Assembly (NCBI GenBank): GCA_030635415.1
Contig: DAOVYW010000097.1
Location: forward strand, 1-8,490
DNA from: Candidatus Firestoneibacteriota bacterium
GTDB lineage: Bacteria; Oederibacteriota; JAAXVQ01; JAUVAV01
DNA: 8,490 nt
Reading direction: 5' to 3'
This document shows positions 5,749 through 8,490 of this stretch, piece by piece; the first letter of the stretch is position 1, and each line of letters begins with the position of its first letter. A program made the position numbers and the translations under genes. Under the pieces are notes generated by a model. That model saw only the letters and a list, made by a program, of their open reading frames with translations, was not told where the DNA came from and searched no databases.

Positions 5749-5890
5749 GATTCTGCTGCGAAACCATTTCTGCTGTCTTTGCGAGGAGCGGTAGCGACAA
5801 AGCAATCTCGGTTTTATAAGGATAAAATCAGATTGCCACACTCCCTACGGTCGCTCGCAATGACTTCTTAGGGGGTTTTGCAGCAGAATC
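5749..5890. mobile_element. MITE-like palindromic element, copy 2 (142 bp)
   Basis: It has the same GATTCTGCTGC...GCAGCAGAATC ends and the same orientation as copy 1, with about 17 differences including two 1-bp indels by eye. The central hairpin is TTTTAT-aagg-ATAAAA (loop 5818-5821). Copy 1 has nine G near its right end where this copy has GGGGGTTTT. The exact flanking duplication differs from that of copy 1 (AATAAT against AAGAAT), which argues for two separate insertions rather than a segmental duplication. Its position directly after queE means the queD-queE transcript would end in a long hairpin, which may shield the 3' end. Confidence 0.8.
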
Positions 5891-5896
5891 AATAAT
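5891..5896 (+). repeat. Right target-site duplication of MITE copy 2 (AATAAT)
   Basis: This is an exact copy of 5743-5748, abutting the right end of the element. Confidence 0.7.
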
Positions 5897-5944
5897 TAGC
5901 ATTACAATATTCAGCTTGGTAAATTACATTAAGGGATTCTGAAA

Positions 5945-6940
5945 ATGCTTGATTTAAAAGAGGTTATCGGAATAACTTCCACGATTCCGGTGGAGGTTAT
6001 ATTCGCGGCCGGAAAAATACCGAGGGATTTGAATAATTTGTTTATTACCAATGCCAATTCGGAGGGCTTGGTAAATGAGGCGGAGCGTTCAGGACTTCCA
6101 CACAATATATGCGTCTGGGTCAAGGGGATATACAGCTTGATCAGAAATACCAATATCCGTACGGTTATAGGTGTAGTGCAAGGGGATTGTACCCATATGG
6201 CTGCCATGCTTGAAAATTTGATGCCCCAAGGAGTTCAATTTATACCATTTGCATTCCCGCACGGAAAAGAGCGAAGAAACTTGCGCACGGAAGTACAAAA
6301 GCTGATGGATTATTTCAGGGTTCAATGGGATGACGTGTTGCAAGCCAAGGCCCATCTGGACGATATTCGGAAGTTGGCGCTTGAGATAGATCGCAGAACC
6401 TGGCAGGAGAATACTATTTCAAGCAAGGACAATTTATTCGCGCTGCTAAACTGTTCGGATTTTCTGGGTGACGCCGAATGTTTTAAAAAACAATTAGAAA
6501 AGATACTGGCCGAAAGGCGGGAAAAAACGCCGGAAAATATGCTGCGGTTGGGTTTGCTGGGGGTACCTGATGTTTTTTCGGATTTAAAAGAATTTTTAGA
6601 TGAAAAAGGCGCAAGCGTTGTTTTTCATGAAGTCGCGCGGCAGTTTGCCATGCCATATCAACATTCAGACCTTTTGGAACAATTTCTGGCTTATACCTAT
6701 CCATATAATTTATCCGGACGTATTCAGGACATATTGGAACAGACACGGATCAGAAAGCTCGACGGCTATATTCATTATGTGCAATCGTTTTGCCATCACC
6801 AGTTGGAGGATATGGTTTTTCGCGAACAGCTGCCTTTGCCGGTTTTAACTCTGGAAGGAGACCGGGTTGGCCCCTTGGACAGCAGAACCAAGACGCGGCT
6901 GGAGGCTTTTGTTGAGATGCTGAATGTCCGGAAGGAGTAG
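5945..6940 (+). CDS. Stand-alone 2-hydroxyacyl-CoA dehydratase family (HgdB/BcrC-like) Fe-S protein
   Basis: The 331-residue protein resembles the D-component family of 2-hydroxyacyl-CoA dehydratases and benzoyl-CoA reductases (HgdB/BcrB/BcrC/FldC). Seen: TSTIPVEVIFAAGKIPRDL (11-29, the family's start), NICVW (Cys56), VVQGDCTHM (Cys82), LGLLGVPDVFSDLKEFLDEKGASVV (202-226, a Rossmann-like repeat) and GYIHYVQSFCHHQLEDM (274-290, Cys283) followed by LPVLTLEGDRVGPLDSRTKTRLEAFVEML. Cys56, Cys82 and Cys283 match the spacing of [4Fe-4S] ligands in the family. Characterised enzymes have two such subunits plus an ATP-driven activase; neither partner is in this window, so the substrate and even dehydratase activity are unknown. 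The start follows AAGGGA (5931-5936) with 8-nt spacing. It lies just after MITE copy 2 and is separated from rph by a palindrome, so it is probably a single-gene unit. It is likely cytoplasmic and oxygen-sensitive. Confidence 0.82.
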   Translation: MLDLKEVIGITSTIPVEVIFAAGKIPRDLNNLFITNANSEGLVNEAERSGLPHNICVWVKGIYSLIRNTNIRTVIGVVQGDCTHMAAMLENLMPQGVQFIPFAFPHGKERRNLRTEVQKLMDYFRVQWDDVLQAKAHLDDIRKLALEIDRRTWQENTISSKDNLFALLNCSDFLGDAECFKKQLEKILAERREKTPENMLRLGLLGVPDVFSDLKEFLDEKGASVVFHEVARQFAMPYQHSDLLEQFLAYTYPYNLSGRIQDILEQTRIRKLDGYIHYVQSFCHHQLEDMVFREQLPLPVLTLEGDRVGPLDSRTKTRLEAFVEMLNVRKE

Positions 6941-6991
6941 AAATAAAGCAGGGAAAAACAAGTAGTATATTTGTTATGGGGAATCCGGTAG

Positions 6992-7030
6992 TTGTAGGGG
7001 TGTTTAATTAAACGCCCCCTACATCCTGTG
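6992..7030. repeat. Near-perfect palindrome, copy B of the two-copy repeat
   Basis: It matches copy A (4499-4536) except for C to T at 7001 and one extra C in the right arm. In RNA the T becomes a G-U pair and the extra C a bulge, so the hairpin is kept. The right flank TCCTGTG (7024-7030) is shared as well. It lies between the dehydratase-like gene and rph; the rest of this 189-bp gap (6941-7129) shows nothing else I can support. Confidence 0.75.
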
Positions 7031-7129
7031 AGTGGCATCTCAGGCTTTCATGGGATGGTTAAATAACGTATACCCATGGGGAAAAATGAATGGCTAATAA
7101 TTATTAAATAACTAAATGGAGATGAAATT

Positions 7130-7849
7130 ATGAGAGTGGATGGACGTCAACCAAATGAATTAAGACCAATGAAAATAACCCGCAATTATTTAAAAGATGT
7201 GGAGGGAGCGGTTTTGATGGAATTCGGGCATACCAAGGTTTTATGTACCGCGACGGTTCAACCGGATGTTCCGCACTTTATCCGCGGCAAGGGGCAGGGA
7301 TGGGTAACGGCGGAATACGGGATGCTGCCTCGTTCTTCTCCTGTCCGCATACAACGCGAGGCTGGAAGAAATAGAACCGGACGAACCCAGGAGATACAGC
7401 GGATGATCGGAAGGTCGATACGCGCTATTATAGACATGGTAAAGCTGGGAGAGCGAACCATTATTTTGGATTGTGATGTTATACAGGCTGATGGAGGAAC
7501 GCGTACCGCAGCGATTTCCGGGGTCTACCTGGCCTTGCATGATGTCTGCCGTCATTTAATGGCATGTGGAAAGATAGCCGAATGGCCGCTAAGTGATTAT
7601 GTTGCCGCAATTTCGGTTGGGATAGTGGACGAAAACCCGGTATTAGACCTGAATTATGCCGAGGACAGCCGGGCCGAGGTGGATATGAATGTGGTAATGA
7701 CCGGGTCTGAAAAAATTATTGAAATCCAGGGAACTGCCGAGAAAATTCCTTTTTCACGCGAACAAATGAATGAATTGATGGATCTGGCGGGGCAGGGCAT
7801 TAAGACCATAATTCAAGAGCAAAAAAATCTTGGTGTAAAAATGTCTTGA
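7130..7849 (+). CDS. rph: Ribonuclease PH
   Basis: RNase PH is a phosphate-dependent 3'-5' exoribonuclease that trims the 3' ends of tRNA precursors in the cytosol, working as a hexamer. The 239-residue length is standard (about 240). The protein starts MRVDGRQPNELRPMKI, followed by GQGWVTAEYGMLPRSS (55-70), GRTQEIQRMIGRSIRA (84-99, the phosphate-binding Arg region), DCDVIQADGGTRTA (114-127) and LDLNYAEDSRAEVDMNVV (172-189, with Asp179 and Asp185 as the expected metal ligands). All key residues are present. GGAG at 7118-7121 with 8-nt spacing supports the start. In many bacteria rph is followed by the rdgB/HAM1 nucleotidase; here murJ follows instead after 14 bp, probably in one operon. Confidence 0.97.
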   Translation: MRVDGRQPNELRPMKITRNYLKDVEGAVLMEFGHTKVLCTATVQPDVPHFIRGKGQGWVTAEYGMLPRSSPVRIQREAGRNRTGRTQEIQRMIGRSIRAIIDMVKLGERTIILDCDVIQADGGTRTAAISGVYLALHDVCRHLMACGKIAEWPLSDYVAAISVGIVDENPVLDLNYAEDSRAEVDMNVVMTGSEKIIEIQGTAEKIPFSREQMNELMDLAGQGIKTIIQEQKNLGVKMS

Positions 7850-7863
7850 GGGAATTTTAATCA

Positions 7864-8490
7864 ATGATACGCAGAGAAAAACTGGCAAAAACTGCAGGCA
7901 TTATCTCCGGATTCACCATGCTTTCCAGGCTTTTCGGATATGTACGTGACGGCATCGGAGGAGCTATTCTAGGTGCGGGAATGGCCAATGACGCCTATTT
8001 AGCGGCTTTTCGCATACCCAATTTATTGCGTGATTTGTTTGCCGAGGGGGCGTTATCTTCGGCCTTTATACCTACCTTTACCGCCACCTTGGTTAAAGAG
8101 GGAACAGCCAGGGCCTGGCGTTTGGTTTCAATTGTGATCAATGCCATACTAGTTATTATGTTGGGATTGGTACTGCTTGGTGAAATCGGGGCTCCCGGCG
8201 TGGTTAGAGCCATTGTTCCGGGATTCAGTGCTGTTCCCGAAAAATTAAGCCTTACCATCCATTTGACCCGGATTCTTTTTCCTTTTCTGGCTTTTATAAG
8301 TTTGGCCGCGGTTATGATGGGTATTCTAAATTCCCGTGAACGCTTCGGCATACCGGCCTTAGCGCCGGTAATGCTGAACTTGACCATGATAGTGACGGGC
8401 GTGTTTATCTGCCCCTTGTTTGGCATGACGCCGGAAAAACAGGTTATTGGCTGGGCGTGGGGAGCTCTATTGGGCGGAGTCCTGCAAATG
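7864..8490 (+). CDS. murJ: Lipid II flippase MurJ, N-terminal 209 residues (3' end outside window)
   Basis: MurJ (MviN) is the MOP-superfamily inner-membrane flippase that moves lipid II to the outer face for peptidoglycan assembly; the full protein is about 500-530 residues with 14 helices, so roughly 40% is seen. The start MIRREKLAKTAGIISGFTMLSRLFGYVRD, then NDAYLAAFRIPNLLRDLFAEGALSSAFIPTF (42-72), is the family signature. Arg22, Arg28, Asp43 and Arg55 line up with E. coli Arg18, Arg24, Asp39 and the LLRR arginine needed for function. Several hydrophobic helices follow (for example 87-105, 135-155). The ATG at 7864 follows GAGGGA (7848-7853), which overlaps the rph stop, at a rather long 10-nt spacing. 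The frame is open to the last base. With murI at 3566 it is the second peptidoglycan gene here. Confidence 0.95.
   Translation, partial: MIRREKLAKTAGIISGFTMLSRLFGYVRDGIGGAILGAGMANDAYLAAFRIPNLLRDLFAEGALSSAFIPTFTATLVKEGTARAWRLVSIVINAILVIMLGLVLLGEIGAPGVVRAIVPGFSAVPEKLSLTIHLTRILFPFLAFISLAAVMMGILNSRERFGIPALAPVMLNLTMIVTGVFICPLFGMTPEKQVIGWAWGALLGGVLQM

Noticed and set aside
5878..5908. Promoter formed by the MITE 2 right end (TTGCAG) and TACAAT for the dehydratase-like gene
   Set aside because: The -35 matches only 3 of 6 bases and the spacing is 19 bp; too weak to annotate, though an outward promoter from the element cannot be excluded.
4499..7030. The two palindromes as a CRISPR or short array
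   Set aside because: There are only two copies 2.5 kb apart with genes between them, and no regular spacers.
7995..8426. 143-codon open frame on the minus strand
   Set aside because: It lies entirely antisense to the clear murJ coding sequence and has a low-complexity, Lys/Ile/Ala-rich translation with no recognisable motif.

Overview
This window looks like an ordinary chromosomal stretch of an uncultured, probably anaerobic bacterium with mid-range GC and clear Shine-Dalgarno sites. The oxygen-sensitive families (radical-SAM QueE and a 2-hydroxyacyl-CoA dehydratase-type Fe-S protein) suggest anaerobiosis. The DUF3999 and BCAM0308-type proteins are commoner in Gram-negative lineages. The phylum cannot be fixed from this sequence alone.

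Layout, left to right. (1) The 3' end of a DUF3999-type membrane protein gene (+), facing a YjbQ-family gene (-) that has a probable terminator overlapping its stop codon. (2) A gene-poor stretch of about 480 bp holding a 144-bp MITE-like palindromic element with perfect 6-bp target-site duplications. (3) A small zinc-ribbon protein of the BCAM0308 family. (4) A strong sigma70-type promoter leading into cimA (citramalate synthase, isoleucine route), which overlaps murI (glutamate racemase). (5) A cluster of GC-rich hairpins and a perfect 30-bp palindrome. (6) queD-queE, overlapping by 8 bp (7-deazaguanine / queuosine precursor pathway). (7) A second MITE copy whose duplicated target overlaps the queE stop codon. 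(8) A stand-alone HgdB-like 2-hydroxyacyl-CoA dehydratase family protein. (9) A second copy of the palindrome. (10) rph (RNase PH) and the first 209 codons of murJ (lipid II flippase), continuing off the window.

Functionally the region mixes amino-acid and cell-wall housekeeping (cimA, murI, murJ), tRNA maturation and modification (rph, queD, queE) and poorly characterised proteins. The genes fall into short two-gene transcription units (cimA-murI, queD-queE, rph-murJ) separated by repeat-filled gaps. I see no defence system, CRISPR, tRNA, rRNA or phage gene. The most unusual content is the intergenic repeats. Two copies of a non-autonomous element have boundaries that can be fixed to the base by their duplications, and a second palindrome family sits next to them. 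The dehydratase-like gene with no partner subunit or activase in the window is the most interesting protein.
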